Positions 16,337 through 24,719 of a stretch of 54,072 nucleotides of DNA are shown here, one piece after another. Position 1 is the first letter of the stretch. Each line of letters begins with the position of its first letter. The position numbers and the translations under genes are program-made. This DNA is from Pseudofrankia saprophytica (lineage in GTDB: Bacteria > Actinomycetota > Actinomycetes > Frankiales > Frankiaceae): positions 997,616-1,051,687 of the forward strand of contig NZ_KI912267.1 in the NCBI RefSeq assembly GCF_000235425.2, in the 5' to 3' direction. The notes beneath the pieces are model-generated. The model had not been told where the DNA came from. It saw only the letters and a list, made by a program, of their open reading frames with translations, and searched no databases.

Positions 16337-17440
16337 ATGGACAAGAAGATCGAACGGAACGACCCTCAGGGTGTGTCCAGAAGATCAGCCCAGTCGGACT
16401 CGGCGGCGATGCGGCTCGTCGGGCGGGTGGCCGAGGGGCAGAGCGGGATGGTCACCTATGCGCAGGCGATGGAGACCGGGCTGACCCGACAGGAGATCCG
16501 GACGTTCGTTCGCCGGGGCTGGTGGGAGCGCCCGGTACGCGGCGCCTACATCATCAGGTCGATCGCCGACCGAGTCGATCCGCCCGGCCATCCCGGCCAG
16601 TGCGCCCGGCTGCGCCCGCGGGTGCTGGCCGCACTCGCCACCCATCCGGATGCCGTCGTCTGCGGCATCACGGCGGCTCGGATGCTCGGTTTCGGCTCGG
16701 TCGTGGACGCGGCCGACGACGAGCCGGTGCATCTGTTGGTCCCCGACCGCGGGAGCCGGCGTTCAGCACGCGGAGTGGTCCTCGTGCCGCGACGCGGCGC
16801 GCCGCCGCCCGAGGACGTCGTCGTCCTGTCGGGCATACCGATGACCTCACCGGCCCTGACCCTGGCGGATCTCGTCCTCATCGCTGACACCCGGGAGGAC
16901 GCGGTGAGCCTCATGGACGCGGCCCTGCGGTCCGGGACGCTGGTCGACGTGACGCCGGCACGCGCCGCGAGCGCCGGGCGGCCCGGATGCCGGCGTGTCG
17001 CCCCCTGGTGGGCCCTGGCCGACGGACGGTCGGAGTCCGTGTTGGAGACACGCACCCGCCTCCTTCTGGTCGATCATGACCTCGCGCCCGAAGAGCTGCA
17101 GTACCCGGTCTGGGACGACCGCATCAGGTTTGTGGCTCGGGTGGACCTTGCCTACCCGCGCGACCGGGTCGCCGTAGAGGCGGATGGAGCCCGATTCCAC
17201 GGCAGCGGCGGAGGCGGAGGCGCGAAAGTTGGTCCATCCAGTCCGAGTCCGCCCCGCCCTGGAACAACTCAAGACGGCGACGCCCACGGCTTGGAGCCTC
17301 TCTTCCGCGACCGCCGCCGGCAGAACGCGCTCACGAGGCTCGGCTGGAAGATCGTGCGCGTCACCTGGGCCGACGTGACGAACCACCCGCGCCAGGTGAT
17401 CGGCGACATCCAGGGCACCCTCCGGACCCGGCGCTCCTAG
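16337..17440 (+). CDS. AbiEi-antitoxin-like winged helix plus DUF559 (PD-(D/E)XK) protein
   Basis: 367 residues. The N-terminal third resembles the AbiEi winged-helix domain (GMVTYAQAMETGLTRQEIRTFVRR, then WWERPVRGAYI). The C-terminal third resembles the DUF559/Vsr-like nuclease fold: an ESVLETRTRLLLV helix, RVDLAYPRDRVAVEADG (candidate D...ExD metal ligands) and NALTRLGWKIVRVTWADV. Between ADGARFH and FRDRRRQNAL about 35 extra Gly/Pro/Ser-rich residues interrupt the nuclease domain, unlike usual members. The start may be ATG 16337 or ATG 16408; the frame is open to 16190. No AbiEii toxin gene is adjacent. Matching palindromic repeats flank the gene. Such proteins are numerous in actinobacteria and their function is unproven. 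Confidence 0.72.
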   Translation: MDKKIERNDPQGVSRRSAQSDSAAMRLVGRVAEGQSGMVTYAQAMETGLTRQEIRTFVRRGWWERPVRGAYIIRSIADRVDPPGHPGQCARLRPRVLAALATHPDAVVCGITAARMLGFGSVVDAADDEPVHLLVPDRGSRRSARGVVLVPRRGAPPPEDVVVLSGIPMTSPALTLADLVLIADTREDAVSLMDAALRSGTLVDVTPARAASAGRPGCRRVAPWWALADGRSESVLETRTRLLLVDHDLAPEELQYPVWDDRIRFVARVDLAYPRDRVAVEADGARFHGSGGGGGAKVGPSSPSPPRPGTTQDGDAHGLEPLFRDRRRQNALTRLGWKIVRVTWADVTNHPRQVIGDIQGTLRTRRS

Positions 17441-17460
17441 CTCGTGTCCGACGCCGTGGC

Positions 17461-17521
17461 GCGTCCCGTCAGACGCCAGGGGCACTGAAGGGTGCTCCTT
17501 GCGCCCCTGATGTCTGACAGG
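17461..17521. repeat. palindromic repeat, copy 2 (right of the AbiEi/DUF559 gene)
   Basis: Direct repeat of 16101-16160 displaced by 1360 bases. It folds with outer arms GTCAGAC (17468-17474) and GTCTGAC (17512-17518) and inner arms CAGGGGC (17477-17483) and GCCCCTG (17503-17509). Several differences from copy 1 lie in the arms. Confidence 0.8.
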
Positions 17522-17629
17522 ACGCGGGACGCGAGACGCATGAGATGGAGAGAGAGGGTCGGGAGGGAGGCGCGGCTCTGGACGGGTGAGGCCGGGCCTC
17601 GGGTCCTGGGAGGCCAGAGCTCCCGAGGA

Positions 17630-17701
17630 AAGCCAGGAGCCCCGAGAAACCGGAGTTCCGGGGAAGCCAGAGGTTCGGGGAAAGCCCGAGGTTCCGGGAA
17701 G
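17630..17701. repeat. degenerate tandem repeat, unit about 18-19 bases
   Basis: Three to four purine-rich units of the type GGAAGCCAGAGGTTCGG / GGAAAGCCCGAGGTTCCGG lie directly before the terminator hairpin of the qcr operon. No gene is recognised in 17441-17767. Confidence 0.55.
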
Positions 17702-17739
17702 CCGAAAGGGGCGCGCTCAGGCGAGCGCGCCCCTTTCGG
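17702..17739. terminator. strong hairpin terminator of the ctaE-qcrCAB operon
   Basis: Perfect 17-base-pair stem CCGAAAGGGGCGCGCTC / GAGCGCGCCCCTTTCGG around a 4-base loop (17719-17722), starting 29 bases beyond the qcrB stop on the minus strand. The stem is followed by no long T-run. Confidence 0.8.
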
Positions 17740-17767
17740 GTGGGTCAGGTCCGGCGACCGGTGGGTG

Positions 17768-19399
17768 TCAGTGGCGGGGGGCGCCGCCGACCGGTTCCTC
17801 GCCGCCTTCGGCCTTCTCCTCGGTGAAGAAGCCGGTGACGGCCTTGCGGGCCCGGGTGCCGATGCCGCCCTTGGCATGCCCGTTGCCGTTGGCGTGACCC
17901 GCGGCCGGCAGCTCGAAGCGATGCGTCGGCACGATCGGGTAGTCGGGCACCGGGTCCGGCTTGGGCCGGTGGTCCTCGACGAACTCGCCGGTCGGCAGCT
18001 GCCGGATGATCCCGGTCTCGATGCCGTGGTGGGCGATGTCGTGATCCCGCTTGTTGAGCGAGATGCAGATCATCTTGGTGACCTTGTACGCGATCGGCGG
18101 GACGATGATGATCCCGACGCGGCCGGCCCAGGTCATCGCGTTCAGCGAGATGCTGAACGTCTTCGCGAGGACGTCGTTGCCACCCGAGATCAGCAGCACC
18201 AGGTAGAAGCTGATCGACATGGCGCCGATCGCGGTGCGGGTCGGCGCCTCCCGCGGCCGCTGCAGCAGGTTGTGCGACTCGCGGTCCCCGGTGAACTTCG
18301 ACTCGAGCCACGGCCACAACGCCAGCAGCGTGAACAGGATGCCGGGCAGGATCACCGTCGGCCAGAACACGGCGGCGACCGTGTGCCCGAACCCGCGGAA
18401 CTCCCAGGGCGGCATGAGACGCGTCGAGCCGTCCAGGAAGCCGATGTAGAAGTCCGGCTGGGACGCCGAGCTGACCTTCGACGGGTCGTACGGGCCGAAC
18501 ACCCAGATCGGGTTGATCTGCGCGAGGCCGCCCAGCAGCGCCAGCATCGCGAAGACCATCATGAAGAACCCGCCGGACTTCACCGCGAACACCGGGAACA
18601 CCCGGTGGCCGATGACGTTGTCCTCGGTCTTGCCCGGGCCGGGGAAGTCGGTGTGTTTCTGGTACCAGAGGATGCCCAGGTGCGCGCCGACGAGCGCCAA
18701 CAGGAGGCCCGGTATCAGCAGGATGTGCGCGACGTAGAGCCGGGGCAGGAAGTCCGTACCGGGCCATTCGCCGTTGAACACCAGGAACGACGCCCAGGTG
18801 CCGATGATCGGGATCGACTGGGCGATCGACGAGGCGATCCGCAGGCCGGTGCCGGAGAGCAGGTCGTCCGGCAGCGAGTAGCCGGCGAAGCCCTCGAAGA
18901 TGCCCATGACCAGCAGGCCGACGCCGATCAGCCAGTTGACCTCACGCGGCTTGCGGTACGCACCGGTGAAGAACACCCGGAACAGGTGGACCATCATCGC
19001 CGCGACGAACAGCAGCGCCGCCCAGTGGTGGATCTGGCGGAAGACCAGCCCGGCCCGGGTGTCGAAGCTGATGTCCAAGGTCGACGCGTACGCCCGGCTC
19101 ATCTCCACGCCCTTGAGCGGGACGTACGAGCCGTTGTAGATGACCTCGGTGTTGCTCGGGTCGAAGAACAGCGTCAGGTAGATCCCGGTCAGCAGCAGGA
19201 TGATGAAGCTGTAGAGCGCGATCTCACCGATCATGAACGACCAGTGGTCGGGGAAGACCTTGTTCAGGTTCTCCCGCAGCGCCCGCTGGGTGTGGAACCG
19301 CTCGTCCACCGCCCGGTTGGCCTTGCGGACCGGGCTCGGCCGCTTCGCGAGCTTCGGGGCGGCCGCGGGCTGGCCGGCAGGCCCGGTCGTCGTCGTCAT
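17768..19399 (-). CDS. qcrB: cytochrome bc1 complex cytochrome b subunit
   Basis: 543-residue integral membrane subunit carrying hemes bL and bH and both quinone sites of the menaquinol:cytochrome c reductase. Paired heme ligands are visible in IHHWAALLFVAAMMVHLFRV and in YVAHILLIPG...GAHLGILWYQKH. About eight or nine spans are seen, plus a C-terminal cytoplasmic extension of about 120 residues ending GGAPRH, as usual in actinobacteria. The start ATG overlaps the qcrA stop (ATGA, 19396-19399), indicating translational coupling. It is the last gene of ctaE-qcrC-qcrA-qcrB and is followed by a strong terminator. The complex forms a supercomplex with the aa3 oxidase encoded at 27.7-30.8 kb. Confidence 0.97.
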   Translation of the reverse strand: MTTTTGPAGQPAAAPKLAKRPSPVRKANRAVDERFHTQRALRENLNKVFPDHWSFMIGEIALYSFIILLLTGIYLTLFFDPSNTEVIYNGSYVPLKGVEMSRAYASTLDISFDTRAGLVFRQIHHWAALLFVAAMMVHLFRVFFTGAYRKPREVNWLIGVGLLVMGIFEGFAGYSLPDDLLSGTGLRIASSIAQSIPIIGTWASFLVFNGEWPGTDFLPRLYVAHILLIPGLLLALVGAHLGILWYQKHTDFPGPGKTEDNVIGHRVFPVFAVKSGGFFMMVFAMLALLGGLAQINPIWVFGPYDPSKVSSASQPDFYIGFLDGSTRLMPPWEFRGFGHTVAAVFWPTVILPGILFTLLALWPWLESKFTGDRESHNLLQRPREAPTRTAIGAMSISFYLVLLISGGNDVLAKTFSISLNAMTWAGRVGIIIVPPIAYKVTKMICISLNKRDHDIAHHGIETGIIRQLPTGEFVEDHRPKPDPVPDYPIVPTHRFELPAAGHANGNGHAKGGIGTRARKAVTGFFTEEKAEGGEEPVGGAPRH

Positions 19400-20559
19400 G
19401 AGCGCTCCCAGAACGCGGGCCCGATCGGCTCAGTGTAGTCGCCGTTCTTGGCGATGAGGTAGCCCTCACCGTCGACGCCGAGCGCGAGCTGCGGCAGCGA
19501 CCGGCTGGCCGGGCCGAAGATGGCGCGGCAACCGTCCGGCACGTCGAAGACCGACTGGTGGCACGGGCAGAGCAGGTGGTGGGTCTGCTGCTCGTAGAGG
19601 CTGACCGGGCAGCCGGCGTGCGAGCAGATCTTCGAGTAGGCGACCAGGCCGGCCAGGTCCCAGTTCTCCCGACCGGGCCGAGGCTTGTTGATGCCCGGCT
19701 CGAGACGGACCAGGATCGTGGCGCTGTCGGCCTTGGCGTGCAGGTCGAGCTGGGGCTCGAATTTCGTGGAGCCGCCCGCGTCCTTGATGGGCACCGCCGG
19801 GAAGACGGTCTCGATGCCGCCGATGGAGATGTCGCCGAGCTTGACGAACCGTCCCTCGCCGGTGACCATCCGCGCGCCCTTCACCCAGTGGGTGTGGTCG
19901 AGCTTCTTACCCGGCTTGGCGTTCGTGAGGTTCAGCAGCGGCACCACCGCGAGGCCGCCGAGCACGGCGCCGGCGCCGAGCAGGCTGCGGCGCACCAGCT
20001 TGAACCGGCCCAAGCCCATGGCGTCGAAACCGAGGGCCACCTCCTCCTCGAGGACCGCCGTCTCGACGTCGGTGCTCTTGAAGGAGTGCCGCTCCTGGAC
20101 GGCCTGCTCGTGCGGCATCAGCCGCTTGGCCCACAGGATCATCCCGACGCCGAGGCCGCCGACCGCGAGCGCGATCCCGAGACCCAGGCACGGGGTGTAG
20201 TACGCCTTGTGCTTGTCGCCCACGAAGTTGGCGACGATGAAGCCAAGCGTTCCGATCACCGAGACGGTGAACCAGAGCGCGATCAGCCGCTCCGCGCGCC
20301 GCTCGGCACGCCGGTCGACGTCCTCGGCCCGAGGCGGGCGGGGCGTGACGCTCGCGTGCCGCCAGGAGGTGTGCTCCTCCAACTGCGTGGAGTCGGTCGG
20401 AGCCGGCGGGGTGCCCAGCACCTCGGGGCCCTCCGGGATCCCGGAGCCGCCGCTCCCGCTGGCCGGCCCGCTCCCGCCGGCCGGCTCGCCCCCGGCCGGG
20501 CGCTTCACCCGGTCGAAGACGCTCTCACCCCCGGTGGGGGTGTCGTCCTGCTCGCTCAT
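19396..20559 (-). CDS. qcrA: cytochrome bc1 complex Rieske iron-sulfur subunit
   Basis: 387 residues, long for a Rieske subunit as in other actinobacteria. The N-terminal 100 residues are disordered and Pro/Gly-rich. Three membrane spans follow (LIALWFTVSVIGTLGFIVANF, LGLGIALAVGGLGVGMILWA, SLLGAGAVLGGLAVVPLLNL). The C-terminal Rieske domain binds a 2Fe-2S cluster through CSHAGC and CPCHQS, with the GPASRSLPQL loop. It takes electrons from menaquinol and passes them to diheme QcrC. Start ATG 20559; the frame extends to 20589 without support. It overlaps qcrC by 4 bases at its start and qcrB by 4 at its end. Confidence 0.96.
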   Translation of the reverse strand: MSEQDDTPTGGESVFDRVKRPAGGEPAGGSGPASGSGGSGIPEGPEVLGTPPAPTDSTQLEEHTSWRHASVTPRPPRAEDVDRRAERRAERLIALWFTVSVIGTLGFIVANFVGDKHKAYYTPCLGLGIALAVGGLGVGMILWAKRLMPHEQAVQERHSFKSTDVETAVLEEEVALGFDAMGLGRFKLVRRSLLGAGAVLGGLAVVPLLNLTNAKPGKKLDHTHWVKGARMVTGEGRFVKLGDISIGGIETVFPAVPIKDAGGSTKFEPQLDLHAKADSATILVRLEPGINKPRPGRENWDLAGLVAYSKICSHAGCPVSLYEQQTHHLLCPCHQSVFDVPDGCRAIFGPASRSLPQLALGVDGEGYLIAKNGDYTEPIGPAFWERS

Positions 20560-21707
20560 ACTTTCTGCCTCGCTCCGATCCACAGGCACACGCCGAGCAG
20601 GCCGCCGATACCGATCAGCCAGGCGAGCAGGCCCTCCGGGACGGGGCCGTAGCTGCCCAGCTTGTGACCACCGGGGCTGGGGGTGTCGCGGTTCATGATG
20701 ATGTAGGCCGCGATCGCCTTGGCGCCCTCGTCATCGACCTGGCCGGAGCCGAACACCGGCATCGACTCGGGACCGACACGCATGGCCTCGACGATCTGCT
20801 CCGGCGTCGCGTCGGTCAGCGCCGGGGCGTACTTGCCGTAGGTCAGCGGAGCGCCCTGGCCCGCGGACTGGTGGCACTGCGCGCAGTTCGCCCGGTAGAG
20901 CTCGCCGCCGTAGGTCAGGTCCGCGTCGGCGAGGTCCTCCTTGCTGATCTCCGGCGTGGTGGTGCCGCCGCCGAGCGTCTGGATGTAGGCCGCGAGCTGG
21001 TCGATCTGCGTCTCCGAGTAGCTCGGGTCCTTGCGCTCGGCCTGGGCGCCCGGGTGCGCGAGCGGCATGCGCCCGGTGGACACCTGGAAGTCGACCGCAG
21101 CGGAGCCGACGCCGATCAGGCTAGGGCCGGAGACCGTGCCGGCCGCGTTGATCCCGTGGCAGGTCGAGCAGCCCTGCAGGTAGAGGGCGCGACCCTCGCG
21201 GACCGCCGCGTTGTCGGCCGAGTCCGCCGCGCTGCCGCTGGGCGCCAGCACCGACCACAGCACGCCCGTGGCCATGAGGGCGAGCGAGAGGACGAGCGTT
21301 GACGAGCGGCGCCGACGGCGCGCGCTGGCCGGGCGACGAGACGAGCGGGAGGTCCTGGTGACCAGCCGGCCGCGCACCCCCGCGAGCGGCGCGGGCGTGT
21401 CCGCCGCCTGCTCCGCGGCGTCGCGCCCCTCGGCATCCGTCACCTCGGCGTCCAGGTCCCCGGCGTCCAGGTCTTCGGCCACCTCGGCGTCCAGGTCCTC
21501 GATGTCCGGCTCGGTCACCGCGAGCGCTGACGCCGTGGCCGTGTCGCCGCCCACCCCGGTCGCCGCCACCTCAACCGCCTCGGCCACGTCACTCACCTCC
21601 GCCGCCTCGGGCACGCCGGTCGACACGGTCGCCGCGGCCGCCTCGGCGGCGGGACCGGTGGGCTCGGCCATGTTCTCGTTGCCGGTGGATGCAGTCATGT
21701 CGCTCAC
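20556..21707 (-). CDS. qcrC: cytochrome bc1 complex diheme cytochrome c subunit
   Basis: 383 residues with two heme c sites, CSTCH and CAQCH, in tandem class I cytochrome domains. One N-terminal span ([20 protein letters not shown]) and one C-terminal span ([20 protein letters not shown]) anchor it, heme domains outside. It replaces soluble cytochrome c by handing electrons directly to the CuA site of CtaC. Unusually, about 130 residues precede the first span. They are acidic and repetitive ([19 protein letters not shown]), ending in a basic [13 protein letters not shown] patch, where homologues have roughly 10-50 residues. GTG at 21707 overlaps the ctaE stop (GTGA). Confidence 0.95.
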   Translation of the reverse strand: MSDMTASTGNENMAEPTGPAAEAAAATVSTGVPEAAEVSDVAEAVEVAATGVGGDTATASALAVTEPDIEDLDAEVAEDLDAGDLDAEVTDAEGRDAAEQAADTPAPLAGVRGRLVTRTSRSSRRPASARRRRRSSTLVLSLALMATGVLWSVLAPSGSAADSADNAAVREGRALYLQGCSTCHGINAAGTVSGPSLIGVGSAAVDFQVSTGRMPLAHPGAQAERKDPSYSETQIDQLAAYIQTLGGGTTTPEISKEDLADADLTYGGELYRANCAQCHQSAGQGAPLTYGKYAPALTDATPEQIVEAMRVGPESMPVFGSGQVDDEGAKAIAAYIIMNRDTPSPGGHKLGSYGPVPEGLLAWLIGIGGLLGVCLWIGARQKV

Positions 21708-22342
21708 TGGAGGAGGTAGATGGTCGCGAACAGGCCGATCCAGACGACGTCGACGAAGTGCCAGTAGTACGACACGACGATCGCCGAGGTCGCCTTCTCC
21801 GGCGTGAAGCGCCCGAAGGTCGACCTGGCCAGGACCATGAGGAAGGCGATCAGACCGCCGATCACGTGCAGACCGTGGAAGCCGCTGGTCAGGTAGTACA
21901 CCGAGCCGTAGGCGTGCGAGTTCAGCCCGAACTCGTTCTCCCGGAAGAACTCGTTCGCCTGGCCGAGGACGAAGACCAGGCCCATGACGAACGAGATCGT
22001 GTACCAGCGACGCAGCCCGAACACGTCGCCCCGCTCCGCGGCGAACACGCCGAGCTGGCAGGTGACGCTGGACAGCACCAGGATCACGGTGAAGACCAGC
22101 GCATAGGCGACGTGCAGGTGCACTGGGCCGATCTCGGAACCAGCCGGATCACCGGTCGTAGGCGGCCAGTTGCCGCTGTTGACCGAACGGATCGTGTAGT
22201 ACATCGCGAAGAGCGCCGCGAAGAACATCAGCTCCGACGACAGCCACACCACGGTGCCAACCGAGACCATCGACGGACGGTTGGCCATGGGATGTGGGGG
22301 CGGAGCCTTCTCGAGGACGGGTGCCGTGGCCACGTCGGTCAT
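21704..22342 (-). CDS. ctaE: cytochrome c oxidase subunit III
   Basis: 212-residue integral membrane subunit of the aa3-type oxidase. Five spans are visible ([99 protein letters not shown]). The family motifs E in SSELMFF, H in FHGLHV and WHFVDVVW are present. The start is taken at ATG 22342 (MTDVATAPV); no ribosome site is obvious. The leader carries a small hairpin TGGCGC-TT-GCGCCA. It is the first gene of the ctaE-qcrCAB operon. A 957-base repeat-rich gap lies upstream. Confidence 0.95.
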   Translation of the reverse strand: MTDVATAPVLEKAPPPHPMANRPSMVSVGTVVWLSSELMFFAALFAMYYTIRSVNSGNWPPTTGDPAGSEIGPVHLHVAYALVFTVILVLSSVTCQLGVFAAERGDVFGLRRWYTISFVMGLVFVLGQANEFFRENEFGLNSHAYGSVYYLTSGFHGLHVIGGLIAFLMVLARSTFGRFTPEKATSAIVVSYYWHFVDVVWIGLFATIYLLQ

Positions 22343-22706
22343 TCTGGCACGCGCTGGCGCAAGCGCCACCGAAGGTTCGACGTTCGGTAGGACTACGGCC
22401 CGTCGAGGAGCCGCCGACCCACCTCCTACGGCTAGTAGAAGACTGTCCGATGGCCCTTCTGAGCTAGGTAGGACGCGCCCCGGCCAGCGCAGACACCTCC
22501 ACCGCACACCGGAGACACTGCGGCAAAAATCTCCCAAAACCGAGGCCCTACCGGCGCCTCGCTCCCGCCGAGCCCGTCACGCGGGGCGGCCCGGTCGACG
22601 CCCACCCTCGATCCGCCGGACCAGGTTGCAGATGTGCCGCGACTCACGGCCCCTCCCGCCCATCGGGCGGGATGGTTGGTGCCAGTTCGCCCTGGAACAC
22701 AGCCAG

Positions 22707-22800
22707 GGTCGAGGCAGAAGGTTGTCGCCGGTTCGCTCCGTGCGGACCAAACGATCTAGCAGGTCGAGGCAGAAGGTTGTCGCCGGTTCGCTCCGTGCGG
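22707..22800. repeat. 39-base direct repeat, two identical copies
   Basis: Copies at 22707-22745 and 22762-22800 begin GGTCGAGGCAGAAGG and end CGCTCCGTGCGG, with no mismatch, separated by 16 bases. The end of copy 2 runs into the dispersed repeat at 22785-22964. This may mark a slippage or insertion boundary. Confidence 0.85.
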
Positions 22801-22964
22801 GCGGCGCGCTACGGCCCCTTACTCGCTTCGCTCCCAAGGGACCTCCGCGCGCCGTCCTCCTCCGCTCACGGGCGCTACGGCGACCTCGCTGCGGCCCGAC
22901 CCCGGTCGCTTCGCTCCGGGGCCGGGCCTCCGCGAGGCGCGCCTCCGCGCCCGCACGGTCACCT
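22785..22964 (+). repeat. dispersed intergenic repeat, copy A
   Basis: About 180 bases, nearly the same as 33996-34174: long runs such as CCCCTTACTCGCTTCGCTCC are identical. It is rich in CTTCGCT/AGCGAAG words and GGAGGCGCGCCTCC-like palindromes. The inverted partner A' is at 23126-23295. No transposase and no coding signal. Confidence 0.85.
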
Positions 22965-23125
22965 GCCGCTGCACGTCACGTACCCGCAGCAGGCCCGTCC
23001 GTGGGGCCACTTCGCTGCGCTCGTGGAGTGCCTAACAGGGGTGAAGACCGTCACGAGCGAAGCGAAGTGCTCAGACGGGCGTTGTGGTTGCGGGCTGGTG
23101 ACTCACAGCGAAAAGCAACCGCGCT

Positions 23126-23295
23126 GGCGCGGAGGCGCGCCTCGCGGAGGCCCGGCCCACGAGCGAAGCGACGTGGGCCGGGCCGCAGCGAGGTCGCCGC
23201 AGCGCACGTTCGCGGAGGAGGACACCGCGCGGAGTGGTCGTCCGAGCCGCCAGGCGAGGACGGCCGCGGAGCGCGGTGCCCGCACGGAGCGAACC
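23126..23295 (-). repeat. dispersed intergenic repeat, inverted copy A'
   Basis: The reverse complement matches copy A at both ends (GGTTCGCTCCGT, GGAGGCGCGCC, GGCCGCAGCGAGGTCGCC), but the middle portion (23231-23271) is different. That middle recurs at 5519-5553 inside a coding region. It ends 5 bases beyond the stop of the DUF3501 gene. With copy A it could form a long-armed hairpin with a loop of about 160 bases. Confidence 0.8.
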
Positions 23296-23299
23296 AATG

Positions 23300-23890
23300 T
23301 CACAGCCTGAGGTCCGCGATGAGGCTCTTGCGGGTCGGGCCCTCGATGGGGGTGGAGTCGCTGTAGGCCTCGTGGTCGACGGCGAGCTCGACCGGGACCT
23401 CGGGGTCGCGGAACTTGTCGCGCTGCTCGTCGGTCAGCGGGAACCGGAACATGTGCACCGAGACGGTCTCGCTTGGCGTGTCCGGGTCCTCGTCGACGCC
23501 GCGGATCTCCTCGGCCGGCGCGCGCTCCCCGTCGATCTCCAGGGCGATCGCGTTCTGCAGGCCGGCGAGGTGCGCCAGCTCCTCGCGCACCGACTCGGTG
23601 GCCCGCAGCTCGACGAACATGGTCGCCGTCAGCGCGTGGCTGGACGGCATCAGCCGCCCGTAGACCTCGACCTCGTGCGCGACGTCGGTCCGCTCGGTCA
23701 GCCGCTCTGTGTAGACCATCTCCTGCACCTGGTAACGCAGCGTGTCCAGGTTCTCGAACTCGAACGCGATGAGGTCGCCGACGCGGACCCGCCGCTCGGC
23801 ACGCACCGGGATCATCCGTTTGCGCGCCTCGGCGCGGCTGGCCGCATAGGCCTGGTGGTCGGTGGTGATGTCGTCGACGGTCAGCGTCAT
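23300..23890 (-). CDS. DUF3501 family protein
   Basis: 196 residues. DUF3501 proteins are typically encoded beside rubrerythrin and Fe-S proteins, which is the case here. Recognisable segments are the N-terminal [20 protein letters not shown], the central [20 protein letters not shown] and [15 protein letters not shown], and the C-terminal [17 protein letters not shown]. No signal peptide, membrane span or cysteine cluster is present, so it is cytoplasmic. ATG 23890 has a CAGGGGG ribosome site; the frame stays open to 24499 without support. It is probably the distal gene of a Fur-rubrerythrin-DUF3501 group, although 328 bases separate it from rubrerythrin. Biochemical role unknown; a part in peroxide or iron stress is inferred from context. 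Confidence 0.85.
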   Translation of the reverse strand: MTLTVDDITTDHQAYAASRAEARKRMIPVRAERRVRVGDLIAFEFENLDTLRYQVQEMVYTERLTERTDVAHEVEVYGRLMPSSHALTATMFVELRATESVREELAHLAGLQNAIALEIDGERAPAEEIRGVDEDPDTPSETVSVHMFRFPLTDEQRDKFRDPEVPVELAVDHEAYSDSTPIEGPTRKSLIADLRL

Positions 23891-24218
23891 CGGTAACCCC
23901 CTGGATGCGGGCGGCGTGGCCGCCCGGCTCGCGGTCCGATCCTGGCCCAGGTGACTGGCCCAGGTGATACGTGCCACGAGCGTGCCGCCCGCACGCATAC
24001 GTGACCCCGGGCGGGTGCCGGCCCGGCCACGGGCAGGCACCGGTCGTGGGAAAGCGTGGGGCCGGGGCCCGGGCGGCGGCGACGGTATCCGTGTCGCCGC
24101 GCCCGGAGTCCCGGCCCGGATGGTGCTGGTGCGCACCGGTCGGCTTGGCCGCGGGCCGCGCGCTGGCGGTGAAGCCGCGCGCCGCCCACAGCCTTCAGCC
24201 GGTGTGGCGTGCCGAGGG
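23891..24218. other. intergenic region, DUF3501 / rubrerythrin genes
   Basis: 328 very GC-rich bases. No credible gene and no strong hairpin were seen. It may contain a separate promoter for the DUF3501 gene. Confidence 0.5.
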
Positions 24219-24653
24219 CTAGGCGTTCTCCTCGGCCAGGACGGCGTCGAGGGCCTTCTGGAACCGGCCGGCGTGGGTCTTCTCGGCCCGGGCCAGCGTG
24301 GCGAACCAGTCGGCGATCTCCTCGAAGCCCTCCTCGCGGGCGTCCTTGGCGAAGCCCGGGTACATCGCGGTGAACTCGTAGGTCTCGCCGGCGACGGCCG
24401 AGGCCAGGTTCTTGGAGGTGTCGCCGACCGGCGCGTCGGTCGCAGGGTCGCCGACCTCGGCCAGGAAGTCCATGTGGCCGAAGGCGTGGCCGGTCTCACC
24501 CTCCGCGGTGTCGCGGAACAGCGAGGCCGCGTCGGTCAGGCCCTCGATGTCGGCACGACGCGCGAAGTACAGGTAGCGGCGGTTGGCCTGGCTCTCGCCG
24601 GCGAACGCCTCCTTGAGGTTCGCGTGCGTCTTGGTGCCCTCGAGCTTCGGCAT
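24219..24653 (-). CDS. rubrerythrin (ferritin-like diiron protein without rubredoxin domain)
   Basis: 144-residue four-helix diiron protein that reduces hydrogen peroxide. Metal ligands visible are E20 (AFAGES), E53 and H56 (EGETGH), E90 (AGETYE) and E124/H127 (AEKTH). It lacks the C-terminal rubredoxin Cys4 domain, so electrons must come from another donor. ATG 24653 has a good GGAG site. It lies directly downstream of a Fur-family regulator with 66 bases between them and upstream of DUF3501. The order implies a peroxide- or iron-responsive operon. Confidence 0.92.
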   Translation of the reverse strand: MPKLEGTKTHANLKEAFAGESQANRRYLYFARRADIEGLTDAASLFRDTAEGETGHAFGHMDFLAEVGDPATDAPVGDTSKNLASAVAGETYEFTAMYPGFAKDAREEGFEEIADWFATLARAEKTHAGRFQKALDAVLAEENA

Positions 24654-24719
24654 ACGTGCTCCTTCGATTCGTTTCGAGTTGAGGTGGGTCGGTCGGTGCC
24701 CTTGGTCCCTACTCGGGCC

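Larger units (their letters stand above)
22343..23299. other. repeat-rich noncoding region upstream of ctaE
   Basis: 957 bases without a credible gene. Open frames here consist of Arg/Pro/Ser-rich translations of repeats. It contains a duplicated 39-base sequence (22707-22800), two arms of a long imperfect inverted repeat (22785-22964 and 23126-23295), a small hairpin CCCGCCC-ATC-GGGCGGG at 22655-22671, and presumably the ctaE promoter close to 22342-22440. Confidence 0.7.

Noticed and set aside
17492-19438. 648-codon open frame opposite qcrB
   Set aside because: Arg/Asp/His-rich shadow; qcrB on the other strand has all heme ligands and spans.
22254-23366. 370-codon open frame across the repeat-rich gap
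   Set aside because: Its translation is that of the dispersed repeat (Arg/Pro/Ser-rich) and reads out of ctaE in antisense; no family resemblance. Similar spurious frames occur at the other repeat copy (33943-34311).
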